A stretch of 64,000 bases of DNA from Falciphora oryzae (lineage: Eukaryota > Ascomycota > Sordariomycetes > Magnaporthales > Magnaporthaceae): positions 64,440-128,439 of the forward strand of contig JNVV01000062.1 of the NCBI GenBank assembly GCA_000733355.1, read 5' to 3'. Each line of letters starts with the position of its first letter. Within the stretch, counting starts at the first letter, position 1. Positions 54,801 through 64,000 of the stretch are shown one piece after another. A program made the translations under genes and the position numbers. A model generated the notes under the pieces. That model had not been told where the DNA came from. It did no database searches and worked only from the letters and a program-made list of their open reading frames with translations.

Positions 54801-57390
54801 AAGCGTTGCGATTAGCTTTATAACCTGCCCGCTATAAAACAATCCAAAGCTTTTCGACGGAAAAGTGGCTAAAGCGTTTATACACGCGTTTAAACTCAGC
54901 CTCCGTTAGGACGGTTGCTTCCACGCTTTTTAGTTCCGTTATAAACGATACGCCTATTATTATATAGCTAACGTCGTTAAGGAAAAACCAAAGGTGGCCG
55001 TAGCGTCGTATAATCAGCACGCGCTTACCGAGCTTAGTTACTAGCTCGTTGCGGGTATTATCGAAATAAACCCCGAACGCGTCCATATTATCGATATAAA
55101 AAAGGAACGGTATAGGCGTAAGCACCATATAAAACGTAATAAAGCCTATCGGGGTCGAAAAAGTGATCTTTCCGACGCTGGAAATGGCTTTTCCTAATCC
55201 AAAACGCACACGTCTTTTTTTTTTACTAGTATCCAGGTCGAAATTAGGCAAATAGCGTTACAAGGCTCGGAATTAGGTCGTTTTTGCAATTAAAACTTTT
55301 GCCGCTCCGGTGTTTGGGATAATACCGTACCATTTGTCGGTAGTTATAAGCATGTATTAAACAAATACCTGCTTTGCTAGCGCGGTGGGTTCCCTTTTAG
55401 CTAATCCCAAAGTTTCGGGATACAATCGGTACAGGAAGGCTTCGTCGGCGAAGTACGTTGCTATAGCCGGTGTTATAAAATAAATGCTCGCCAAATCAAA
55501 CTCGTTATTTATTGTCTAATCGGAATCGTATTCGTCCGTAGCTTCCGTATCTTCCTCGTCGCTACTGCCGGGCTCGTAAGTTGCGAGGAATTAGGTGTAT
55601 CCTTTCCTTAACTTTCCATAAGCTTCCTGCCCTCGTCTCCACAACGCTTTAGATACTTTCTATTCCTAAAGCGTATAATCTTTAAAGCGGTAATTAGGCT
55701 TTCCGCAAATCCAGCACTCCAATTTGCGTTTCCATAATCTACTAGGACTGTTACCGGTACGGTTGCCTATCCGCTAATTAAAACGAGCAGCGTTACCGAA
55801 CCGGCGCTTTACGAAATAAATGCTTAAAGCGTTAACGTTCTTTTCCATTTGCATCGTGCTTTTAAACTGGGAAGCCAAAGCTTTAAAGGTTTTTTTTGGC
55901 CTAAAAAAAGCCATTTTAAACTCGGGAATTCCTTAAACTGCCCGGAAAATGCTCGTTACAAACTAATAGTCCTTTTAATATACCGGACCCAACGCTCGTT
56001 AACAAATTTGTAGCTTATTAAAAAGGGTTTGCAGGATTTCCATATTGGATTTTCTTACGTTCTCGCTTTCGGAACGTACAATCTGGAAAGTAATCGAGCT
56101 CCAATCCATATAGTACTGCTATTTATTAACCTTAATATCGAAATGCTTTTAAAAGGCCAGGTATAATGCCCTAAAGGTTTGGCCTTTACCTATTTTAAAA
56201 GTAAAATACTAAACGGCACGGCCTTAAAAGGTTAATGGGAATAGCGCATGGAACTATAAAAAAAGTATTCCAAGCATTTCGCACGTGTTTATAAAAAACA
56301 GGACTTTATCGTTAAAAATATCGTATTGTTCCCCGGTATAGCTATAGGCTTTATCCCATGCTTGCTTAAATGCTTTTACTATGCTCGTATCGATCACAGC
56401 ATTAAGTATTTCGACAAATGGGAGCTTCCGGTAGTCCGATAATGGGGGAGGTATTATCTCGTACCGGGCTAGGACCGGGGTCTTAAAACGAAATCGTTAG
56501 CGCAATGTTTCGTCCGTTAACCGCATTTATTAGGCCTCGAAGTAGGTTTGGTGGTAGCGCCCTACTGCTTAGGTAGGCGCCGCGGTAATCGTTGGTAGCT
56601 TTAAAAAGGAATTTCCGAAATCATTAAAATCTGCAAACCTCCTTTCCTTTAGCGGCAAAAGCGGCGGAGCTAACCACGAATAGGTGTTCAGCCCTAACGG
56701 TCGGGGTAGCGGTAAGCCTATTGGTAAGCCTAATGGTAGGCCTAATGGTAGGCCTATTTCGCTTAGCGTCGGATCACCGCGATCCCGTTTAAAGGATCGT
56801 AAACGCGTCGTTTCGTTTGTTAATCGTTTGCAAGTTAAAAAAAAAAGCGAAGGGGGCGAAAGGGGCGCTCGGGCCGAAATTCCTACCTCGGGCTGCTTTC
56901 CAACCGAGGCCTTTTCTATCGGCTTGTAATTATAAGAAAGGGGTTAACGTGTTCCTTCGATCGCCGCGTTCTATGCCTTTATCTCTGTAAAAAATTTTGC
57001 GAAACGGATAGTAACTTTAAACGTTACATGGCCTAAAAGGGTAATCCCTCGCTTAGCCAAAAAAGCTTTAAACGCTCGTATAATCCGGATATCTAAATCC
57101 TTAAAATGTTGCTAAATCCATCCCTTAAAGTCCTCAAAATAAACAACAAATAGGTTTTCGCTTTCGTACAACCTATTCGCGATTATCGTTTTAATAATCC
57201 AGGTATTGCGGCGCTCGTTAGATGCCTCGTTCGGTAAACATCCTAGGGTAAAATTCTACTCGTCGTAAAACTGCCGGTCGTATACGGCAAGGACAATTTT
57301 CGGCAAACCGAAATCGACGAGGGCACTTAGAAGCTCCTAATTTAAGATCCTTTGCTCCCCGCGCTCGTCGTCGTCCGGTTTGGCTAATCC
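51888..57390 (-). pseudogene. Copia copy 2 Gag-Pol polyprotein, heavily interrupted
   Basis: The minus strand reads the same proteins as copy 1: Gag from about 57390, zinc knuckle near 55700, the protease region near 55300, the pre-integrase and integrase block near 54832-55251 (MPNFDLDTSKKKRRVRFG), integrase core near 54455-54688 (FYMIDASIAFNAVTFLKD), reverse transcriptase near 53000-53500 and RNase H near 52100-52450. It ends at a TAA near 51888. Stops are TAA/TAG almost throughout. A small tandem repeat (units of 15 bases, GGTAGGCCTAATGGT type) lies at 56695-56760 in gag. No intact enzyme can be made. Confidence 0.88.
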
Positions 57391-57429
57391 GGGCATATTG
57401 TCGGGGTTGGCAAAAAGTATTGCCCTATG

Positions 57430-57690
57430 ATTTTCTAATCCAAAAGCCGCTTTGACCTGCTAGCAGGTCGGGGCTTTCGGGGATTACGCAACGCCCTCCG
57501 CGAAAATCGTCAAATCTTTTAACCAAAAGCCGCTTTAGCCTATTAGCAGGTCGGGGCTTTTAAGAAAGTTTTGCCGGTTTTCCTCGAATACGCTACCAAG
57601 CGGGAGATTTGGGGTCTCCTGCTCCAGGTCCTTCAAAAAACCGCTTTAGCCTGCTGGCAGGTCGGGGCTTTCGAAAAAACCCTTTACCTT
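57430..57690 (-). repeat. Three leader repeats in copia copy 2
   Basis: Read on the minus strand, three copies of AAAGCCCCGACCTGC, a 2-4 base spacer, then GCAGG(C/T) and AAAGCGG occur near 57670, 57560 and 57460. The first parts form an inverted repeat GACCTGC/GCAGGTC in the best-preserved unit. They match the leader units of copy 1 (6323-6560). Confidence 0.65.
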
Positions 57691-57725
57691 GCTTATTTAT
57701 ATTGCCTTAAAGCAACACTAATCAA

Positions 57726-58026
57726 TGTTGGTAGGAGTATATACTCCTGTAGGCACGGAAATTTCCAAAACAAAGTGAACAATAATCCCTTATATCAGAG
57801 GAATCATAATCTATTATGCACGAAAAAGAAAGGAACCTATCTGCCAAAGAGGGAGCAAAAGGGAGGCTATATATACACGATCCTAATCACCAAAAGGGCC
57901 TTCCCCTGCTCCCAGCCTCCGCAGGCTTGCGGGTCCTCGGATCCCGTAATCAGAGATCACGGGACCGGAGGATCCGACTCTCTCTGAGCTCTGCCGATTG
58001 CCTGCACAGGCTAGTGCAATCCAACA
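57726..58026 (-). repeat. Copia copy 2, 5' LTR
   Basis: 301 bases; on the minus strand TGTTGG at 58026 to CCAACA at 57726. Next to it lies the duplication GTTTG (58027-58031). A TATATATA box and the CCCGTGATC-type palindrome are conserved with copy 1. Confidence 0.95.
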
Positions 58027-59181
58027 GTTTGCTAATTTTAACTGCTAGTCGCTGCTAGACCTGCTTAGGGATAAACCCTGCTTATTCCTCGACGAAATGC
58101 AGTAGTGGCTGGCCTTTAAAAAACACGTATACGTTTCGATCCCGACGATCTCGGTGCGCCTAAAGGAACAAAGGTGGTCCAATAAAAAGCTGTACCACGT
58201 AACTAGTTAGCGAAATAAAAAGTTACGCGTTAATTGGGAAAGGAAAATTAGCGCGTTTACTGCCGAAATGTTCGTTTTTTGCGATAAATTTGGGCTGGAT
58301 CGACGAAATGCAGCGAGGCGTATTGGTTAGGTACCGCGGGGAGTTTTTTTTTACAAACGGCACCCTTTCAATAAAGGGAAGCGATTTTATATTTTGCCTG
58401 CGATTTCAATTACCGGTTTCGTTTGCGAATTAATATACGAAGGCTATATAAACGCTAATGGGTTTATTTTTTAGCTAAAATAGGATTTATTTCCTCGTAT
58501 GGATAGATTCCTTGCCCTTAAAAGTATTTTGGTTATAGATAACGCGTTTTAGCATAAAGATTTTCGCGTCGAATTGGTTTGTCGGAAAGCTAGCGTTCTA
58601 CTGCTATTTTTACTACCCTACTTACCAGATTACAACCCGATCGAAGCTTTTTTTAAAGACCTAAAGACGGTTGTTAAACGTTGCGGGAAATACGAAAAAA
58701 GCGAAGAAATGTCGAAGGACGAGTTCAAGCAATTCCTACTAAATATCGCAACCGCTTAAGGATTTTGTATAAAAGCGATTAAAGGGCATTTCAAATAAGC
58801 GAGAGTGCTATGGAGAGACGGCTGGGAAGAAGGCGCTGCAGTTAATTATATGGAATTGTATCAAAAAAAATATGCTGAATTTTTTAGCGGCATATTAAAG
58901 TAAATCAATGTGCCGACTTCCAAGCGATCGTTAAAAACCTTCCTTATATATATTTCGCCCGGGCTTTGCATTTTGTTACCGGATCGAGCCCTCGTCGCTA
59001 TAGCTGTTGTCGTCGGTAGGATTTTGGCTCAAAAAGGGTATCGTTTGTCGCGTTATGGGAAATGGTGGCGGAAGGAAGCTATCGAAGTTGTTAGCATCTA
59101 TAAAGGGATTTTGGATAGGATCGCGTTAAATAAAAGGATTTGCGGGGAAAATTAATCGTAAATAAGCATTCCGCTTAGATA

Positions 59182-61590
59182 TTAAAACAATTGAGGGCTT
59201 AAACCTCCTCCCGGCACGGCCTCGTTCACGTCGCCGTCGCCGTCAATTTCGAGGGCGAAGCGGAAGGCCTCGTTTTTAACGCGCTTTTTAAGCGACGATT
59301 TAAACGCCCGCACGAAATTAGCCGGCAGGCCGAGGGCTAGGAAATGTGCGTCGGGCATTTCCCGGATACCTTAAATGCTTAATAATCCGTTAAAGAGGTG
59401 CTTCGAAAGGCGTTAAACGGTTTTTTGGATTTTTCAATATTGCTAAAGCGACCCGCTAGCGTAAGTGCGCGCAAATTCGTCCGTAAACGAATTAAACAGC
59501 TTTACCGTAAAGATATTGGGCGGGATTACTACGTTAAATGATGGATAAAAAGGAAAAGGGTACTGATCTCTTTAAGCAGATTCGGTGCCGTAATGCGACG
59601 GCAAAGTCGCGATTTGCCCGCGGGAAAGTAGTAAAAGATCCGGCAATCCACTTAAAAGTGATTGGAAAGGTAAAGCGATTTCGTTTATTTCGTAGCTGGC
59701 CGGCGCGACGAACGTTGGCGCCAACGAGGTTTTAAAGACGGTTTGTTGTAGGTTCCGAGATATATTAACGTTTTTTACGATGCTTTGGTGCAACGGTGCC
59801 GGCGCTAACGTTGCTTACGCGCTTGCGGGAGGATTTCGTTATGCTAAGCTAGAAATTAGCGAGGTTAATTCGCCTAACGGCTTAGCTATGCCGTCGTTGT
59901 TAATGTTGATAACGTTATTATAAATAGGCCCGATCTTTTGCCTACTACCACCGCCGAAAGGCCGGTGATAGTTTATAGCCGTTTCCGGATTAGTAAAAGC
60001 TTTTTTATATATTTCGGCCTGCTTTTTCCGAAAGCCTTTCCGGATATTAATAGGAGGTTATTTAAATAATGCAGTTTTAGCTTGGATCGTTGCCGCCTAC
60101 CGTTGAATTTATGCTGGGCTAAAAGGGTAATAAACTTTTTTTCAGCTAACGCGCTTAACGAAGTATAAAAGAGGCGCGTGGGTATTGCGGAAGTTATTGC
60201 AGGTTCTTTTCGGTAACGTATATAATTACTTCGCGGTAAGCTCGTAATATAGCCGAATTAGCGGATTAGATTGCTTTTTTTCCTCCAGCGTTGCACGCAT
60301 TATATTGGTAATCGTTTTCCGGGCAGTCGAAGTCGCCGCCGGGGCTGTCGTTTTTGCTAACCGCATAGTGGATAGGTGATTTCTAAAAAGGTTGCGGGCG
60401 CTTGACTCTGTATCGTCGAGCACTTTATTTGAGGGAGTAAACGGCGCGATCGAAGGTGCGGATCGATGGGAAGTCGAGCTGGATTCCCTCCGTTGAAAGC
60501 GGAAATAGTAATCTAAACTAATCGTTAATTCGCGATTAACGTACTATATTAGCGCTTCGAAAATATCGTCGCTAAAAATAAAGCTATTAAATTTGACGCT
60601 ATCAAACCTTTTATCGCAATTAAAAATGCTCGAAACGATCTGCGGGGCGATAACGCGAGGTAGCTTGTATCCGGCCGTCAATTCTGCTTTGGAGTATTTC
60701 GCTAACGCGTCCTTTACTTCGTTATCCTTTCGGCTTAACCTAACTATGCGCGTTATTTTATAAGCCGACGCGAATTCGGCAAGGGCTCCTTCGCAATTAA
60801 CGCCGGCAAAGGACGTCGCGGTAGGTGTTACGAAGGTTAATAGCTTAACGATCGAGCGCGGCTTTGCCCAAAGCCTCTTTTCCGGCAACCAAGACGGCTT
60901 TATTAAATGCACGGTAACCTTAACCGATACCCGGATTTGCAAAGGCTTTTCCGCTGCCGGTATCGGTGCCGCGGGCGCTGCGGGCGCTGCGGGCGCTGCG
61001 GGCGCGCGAGGCGCTCAAGACGTCGGCGGTGCTTTAAAGCGAGGTCTTTTTGCTTTGGGCGTGGGTTGGTCGTCCTTTTCCTTTTTAACCCCCCTTACCG
61101 CTTTAAAGCGACTCGTTTGCTGATTGGCGGGTATAGTATCGTCGCTAAAAAGGTCGATCACCGGGTGGGTGAGGTGTTAAAAAGGCGGGTAAAATTCGGA
61201 CTCGCTTGTGTCGAAGGAGGGCGGTAAAAAGGATAGGTCCGAAGAGATTACCGTAACCTTTGCTGGTTGCGCCGGCGCTTTGCCTTTCCCTTTTACAAGC
61301 GCCTTTTTTTTTACAGGAGCTCGTTTCTTAGCCGGCGCTTTTTTGCGTACCTCCTCGGGTACTGACTTTTCGGTTTCTGGCACCTCCTCGACCTTAGATT
61401 CGGTTTCCGGCGTTTAAACGGCGGGTTTAGCGATTTCGGAGGTTTGCGACGGCGTGCTTTTAAGCTTTAGCTTGATCCTTGGCGTAATTGCCCGGTCCGT
61501 TGGCTTTAGGATCCGTGTAGAGCGTTTCGTCGGTTTTTAGGCGCTTGCCTCTTTGTTGGGCGCCTTACGCTTTTGTCGGGGGTCCGGCAT
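59182..61590 (-). pseudogene. Second, convergent ORF of the mariner-type element, about 800 codons
   Basis: From ATG 61590 (MPDPRQKRKAPNK) one minus-strand frame holds to TAA 59182, with some 18 internal TAA/TAG codons and no frame change over 2.4 kb. It ends about 27 bases past the transposase stop on the other strand. Residues 1-140 are Lys/Pro-rich (KKAPAKKRAPVKKKALVKGK) and look disordered. An APAAPAAP repeat lies near residue 200. From about 210 on it looks folded (PSWLPEKRLWAKPRSIVKLL, ALAEFASAYKITRIVRLSRKD, RELTISLDYYFRFQRREFNS), and the end is acidic (EIDGDGDVNEAVPGGG). I recognise no domain. Conserved frame and position between transposase and right repeat suggest an accessory protein of the element. 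Confidence 0.65.
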
Positions 61591-61703
61591 GGTTACGAGA
61601 CCCGAAAATTAGTAAAAAAAAAACGTACGTTACGGAGTTGGGAATCGCTTCATTACTTTAATCGCGTTAATTTTGGTCTTTACTTTAATATTGCTGCTGT
61701 CAC

Positions 61704-61831
61704 AACGCGCGTTGGTTGATCCGGCTAGGCCGTCACCTCAAAAAACGCGATTTTCACCGCAAAACGAGGGGGGTGGGTGGGAGTGCACCCTGGTCCGTTG
61801 GACCCACTGTGGTTTGGTTCTAAACAGACAG
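61704..61831 (-). repeat. Mariner-type inverted repeat, right
   Basis: Complement of 40677-40804 with three transitions. Its inner edge lies about 115 bases before the ATG of the second ORF, so it may hold that gene's promoter. Confidence 0.93.
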
Positions 61832-63669
61832 TGGTCGTCGAAGAAAAGGGATCCATTTGATTTGAAGTGGATTGGATGAGTCACGTGAAATGCCACCATT
61901 TGATCTCGGGATTTGATCTCCGCGCTTTCCCATTCCAGCGTCCCTTTGTGTTCGACAGTTAGCTGAGGTGATACATGGGCGCATTTCGACCGGCGCCCAT
62001 CAATTGTCAGCAACCTAGACAATGGCCTTTAATCCCTTCGTAATGCGTATTGTGGGTAGGTGGCTTCGATTGCAAGGGACCAGATCGCTCGTGTGATGGT
62101 TTAAATCCCTATTGCCGGCCCGCCGGGGGAGGGAGTCATCGATGGCTGTCGCTGGCTGAGGTTTCTAAAAATTGACTTCCCTCCATTCGATACGGATCAC
62201 CTTTTCCCTCCAGATAGGGATGGCCCGGAGAAACCCGAGGGAACGAAACGTCACTGCAACCGAGGCTGATGGATGGCCATGCGACCAGCCGGCCAGGCAC
62301 GGGTGCGGGCGCCAGCGGGATTATTCCCGCCACTCTCTTTTTTTCCGCCTTGTTGGCTGTCGTCTTTTGCCCGCCCGATTACCCCATCACACGAGATCAG
62401 ACCAGACAGGAGAAGAAGCCCAGCTTCGAATGCGACGACCCAGACGAGACGGGAAAAAATGCGAGCACTCTGCGCGAGCAGCCACAGCAAAAAAACCCAC
62501 TGCCCAGCAGCCCGATCTTCCCAAAGCGGCCGCAATAAACCCGGCTCGCCAATAGCATCAGCCCTGAAGGTGTGGTGTGTGTGGGGGTGGAAGCGAAAGG
62601 TCAGTCGGTTGGCGTCGCCTTGCCTTATCACACCATCTGCAAGGGTCCAAACCAAACGACCAAGGCCCGCCCGTCAACCCAGTCTCCCTCGATCCTACCC
62701 CGTCCATGCCACCCACCCTCGCCTCGGCCCTATCATCGTCATCCAGGGCGGCCAGGCACGACCTCCCGGGCACTTTCTGCCTTCCATCTGCCTTCTCCCC
62801 GACTCCCTGTCGGAAAAGCCCCACGCATCAACTAGTGTTGACTAGTGTTGACGAGAGCTCGTATTGCCGTCCTCCAAAGTGTCTGCCACCCTTTGTTCTG
62901 GTGCCCAACCAATATCGAGCTATTGTTTTCTTGTCACGCCGCCGCTGCTTTTGCTGGTGGTGGTACTTTTCTCGGTTGGGCTTGTCTAGTGACTGCACCA
63001 GCAGAACAATAACACGCACTCGAGCTTTCTCGCCTGTCTCTACGGGGCGCCTCTCCCCCATTGCTTTGGTCACTTCCCTGCAAGGCAAGCAAGCGGCCCA
63101 CAATCCCGTCTTGGTCGGGTCGGCCGCACCAGCGCAGCCCTCCCCAGGCCCGACTGGCAGGGTCCCACTCCTCGGGCAATTATCGATTTGTGCAGTTGCC
63201 GGATACGGATGGCTGCCTGTGGGTGTGTGGCGGAGGTGGCTCTCGTTCAGCGTCCACACCACATCATCCGGCCATGCCAACCTACCCATTGTCTCGTTGC
63301 ATCGCAGCACCCATGTCGACCTTGTTGTCAATCACCGTCGAGGGCGGGTCCTCGGAAAGGGCTGTCGAGGGACGGACGACGACGGGCAGGGAACAGAGAG
63401 GCCCCCTCGGCAGGGCGGGCGAGCCGTGCTGATGATGCCATGTCCCCCTCGTCCCGCCCACTTGTATAAATCGCATCGTGCCCGCCCTCCATCTTGATCT
63501 TGCGTCACCCCTTTTCTTCCCCCAGGATACTCAGGACATTCGTTGTTCATACCTTCGCTTTTTGTACCACCTTCGCTCAGTTACCTACCCTCGCTTGGTC
63601 CTACCTGCATACCACACTCGCTCTCCGTCTGCTCCACCACAAGGAACTGCAAACAGAGAGCCAAGAAAG
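61832..63669. other. Long intergenic stretch upstream of a wall-protein gene
   Basis: No gene recognised. Frames up to 306 codons (62577-63497) overlap on both strands, are Pro/Ser/Arg-rich and lack domains. G+C is normal and there is no RIP damage, so the outer transposon ends sharply at 61831. The stretch is long for a promoter and may be a regulated upstream region. Confidence 0.4.
63465..63470 (+). promoter_or_regulatory. Probable TATA box of the wall-protein gene
   Basis: TATAAA about 200 bases before ATG 63670, followed by CT-rich leader sequence (CCCCTTTTCTTCCCCC), the usual fungal promoter layout. Confidence 0.5.
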
Positions 63670-64000
63670 ATGAGGCTGCTTTCCGTCGCGTCTGCCACCG
63701 GGCTGGCGGCCACCGTCGCCGCCACCGGCAAGCACTATGTAACCACCACCGTCACCATTCCTGTCTACACGACGTACTGCCCCGTAAGTCGCCACACCCT
63801 AGCCAGCTTCTTCTACCTACTACAACTGCCTAGGTAAGTTACTAACACCTCACTATAGGAGCCTACCACCTTCACCCACAAGAACCACACCATCACCGTC
63901 ACCAAGCCCACGACCTACACCGTGTGCGAGACCACCATCATCAGCAAGCCGCCCCCGCCGCCCCCGACCAAGAAGCCGCACCCGCCCAAGCCGCCGCACC
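63670..64000 (+). CDS. Secreted Thr/Pro-rich wall glycoprotein, start only
   Basis: ATG 63670 begins a signal peptide (MRLLSVASATGLAATVAATG). Exon 1 ends at 63783; the intron 63784-63858 has donor GTAAGT, branch CTAAC and acceptor TATAG. Exon 2 runs off the window. The mature start, KHYVTTTVTIPVYTTYCP, EPTTFTHKNHTITVTKPTTY and TVCETTII, resembles the TTYCPxPTTxT pattern of Sordariomycete surface proteins such as the CCG-6 group, often GPI-anchored. A proline-rich stretch (PPPPPPP) follows. Such proteins are covalently held in the cell wall. Whether a GPI signal is present cannot be seen. Confidence 0.75.

Larger units (their letters stand above)
41148..58026 (-). mobile_element. Ty1/copia LTR retrotransposon, copy 2, minus strand, interrupted by gypsy
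   Basis: The same family as 5972-13802. Target duplication GTTTG flanks it (41143-41147 and 58027-58031). Its 3' LTR is split: 24 bases at 41148-41171 and the rest at 50166-50442, with the gypsy element between. The 5' LTR is 57726-58026. Without gypsy the element is about 7.9 kb. It sits inside the mariner transposase gene. The minus-strand pol is heavily stopped, while the plus-strand ORF at 50970-51455 is fully open. Confidence 0.95.
40886..59155 (+). pseudogene. Tc1/mariner DDE transposase, split by copia copy 2
   Basis: The coding parts are 40886-41147 and 58032-59155; the copia element and one GTTTG copy lie between, and the frame is the same on both sides, giving 461 codons. The N-terminus has an HTH (IAAALDLNKRRVYNY). 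The DDE_3-type domain follows: FVFCDKFGLDRRN (first Asp), FYILPAISITG, ILVIDNAF (second Asp), then LLFLLPYLPDYNPIEAFF with Glu 34 residues later, a DD34E spacing. Eleven in-frame TAG/TAA codons replace Gln or Trp (for example EMQ*W and RIG*VPRG), so RIP has silenced it. It would catalyse excision and insertion at the inverted repeats. Confidence 0.92.
40677..61831 (+). mobile_element. Tc1/mariner-superfamily element with two genes, carrying nested retrotransposons
   Basis: The ends are 128-base inverted repeats that differ at only three positions, all transitions. Without the nested copia the element is about 4.3 kb, large for this superfamily. It encodes a DD34E-type transposase on the plus strand (40886-59155, split) and a convergent frame of about 800 codons on the minus strand (59182-61590). 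No TA duplication is visible at the edges of the inverted repeats; TG flanks both sides, which is too short to prove the target site. It inserted between the secreted gene ending at 40584 and non-coding DNA at 61832. Confidence 0.88.

Noticed and set aside
40686..61822. TA target duplication for the mariner-type element
   Set aside because: TA dinucleotides sit inside the conserved inverted repeats (nine more matching bases lie outside them), so they are not the element's edges.
61673..61879. Short ORF also seen at 40440-40895
   Set aside because: Identical peptide arises from the 128-base inverted repeats, not from a gene.
62577..63497. 306-codon plus-strand frame upstream of the wall-protein gene
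   Set aside because: Several overlapping frames on both strands, Pro/Ser/Arg-rich, no start context or domain.

Overview
This window looks like an accessory region of a filamentous ascomycete genome, most likely a Sordariomycete. The genes have short introns (about 45-115 bases) with GTRAGT-type donors and CTRAC-type branch sites. They include fungus-specific families: a HET-domain gene, an SAT4/Pth11-like membrane protein, a fungal CorA-like protein, a GH76 mannanase, an AA9 LPMO, a CBM18 protein and a wall-glycoprotein start. The transposons are A/T-shifted and their stop codons are TAA or TAG where CAA, CAG or TGG is expected. That is the signature of RIP (repeat-induced point mutation). 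The species assignment is inference.

Layout, left part. 1-1331 holds the decayed end of a pogo-like transposon plus a hairpin MITE. 2234-3230 is the first half of a HET-domain gene; its second half is at 13991-15456. Between them lies a Mutator-like element (3231-13990) with 59-base inverted repeats and a perfect 9-base target duplication, so its removal rejoins the HET reading frame. Inside that element is a complete Ty1/copia retrotransposon (5972-13802, 300-base LTRs, 5-base duplication ATTAC). 16049-17242 is a GH76 gene, followed by a solo LTR (17328-17605) and a pogo/Fot1 element (17757-19599).

Middle part. 20325-40584 carries most of the ordinary genes: an orphan ORF, a four-domain CBM18 protein, tRNA-Val(AAC), a broken GFA-family gene, a cysteine-rich secreted protein, a broken F-box/ankyrin gene, the SAT4/Pth11-like receptor, the CorA-like protein, the AA9 LPMO, a MITE, and another secreted protein. 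Several of these act outside the cell on polysaccharides (mannan, chitin, cellulose); others belong to families common in fungal self/non-self and sensing repertoires.

Right part. 40677-61831 is a three-level nest: a Tc1/mariner-superfamily element with 128-base inverted repeats, holding a minus-strand copia element (41148-58026), whose 3' LTR holds a chromodomain-type Ty3/gypsy element (41172-50160). All boundaries except the outermost are fixed by 5-base duplications. 63670 to the end starts a wall-protein gene.

The most unusual content is in the mobile elements. Both copia copies carry a short cysteine-rich ORF on the strand opposite pol, between pol and the 3' LTR; one copy is fully open with a strong start context. 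The gypsy element also has a long open frame antisense to its own strand in the same position. The mariner element carries a second, convergent frame of about 800 codons that I cannot assign to any family.
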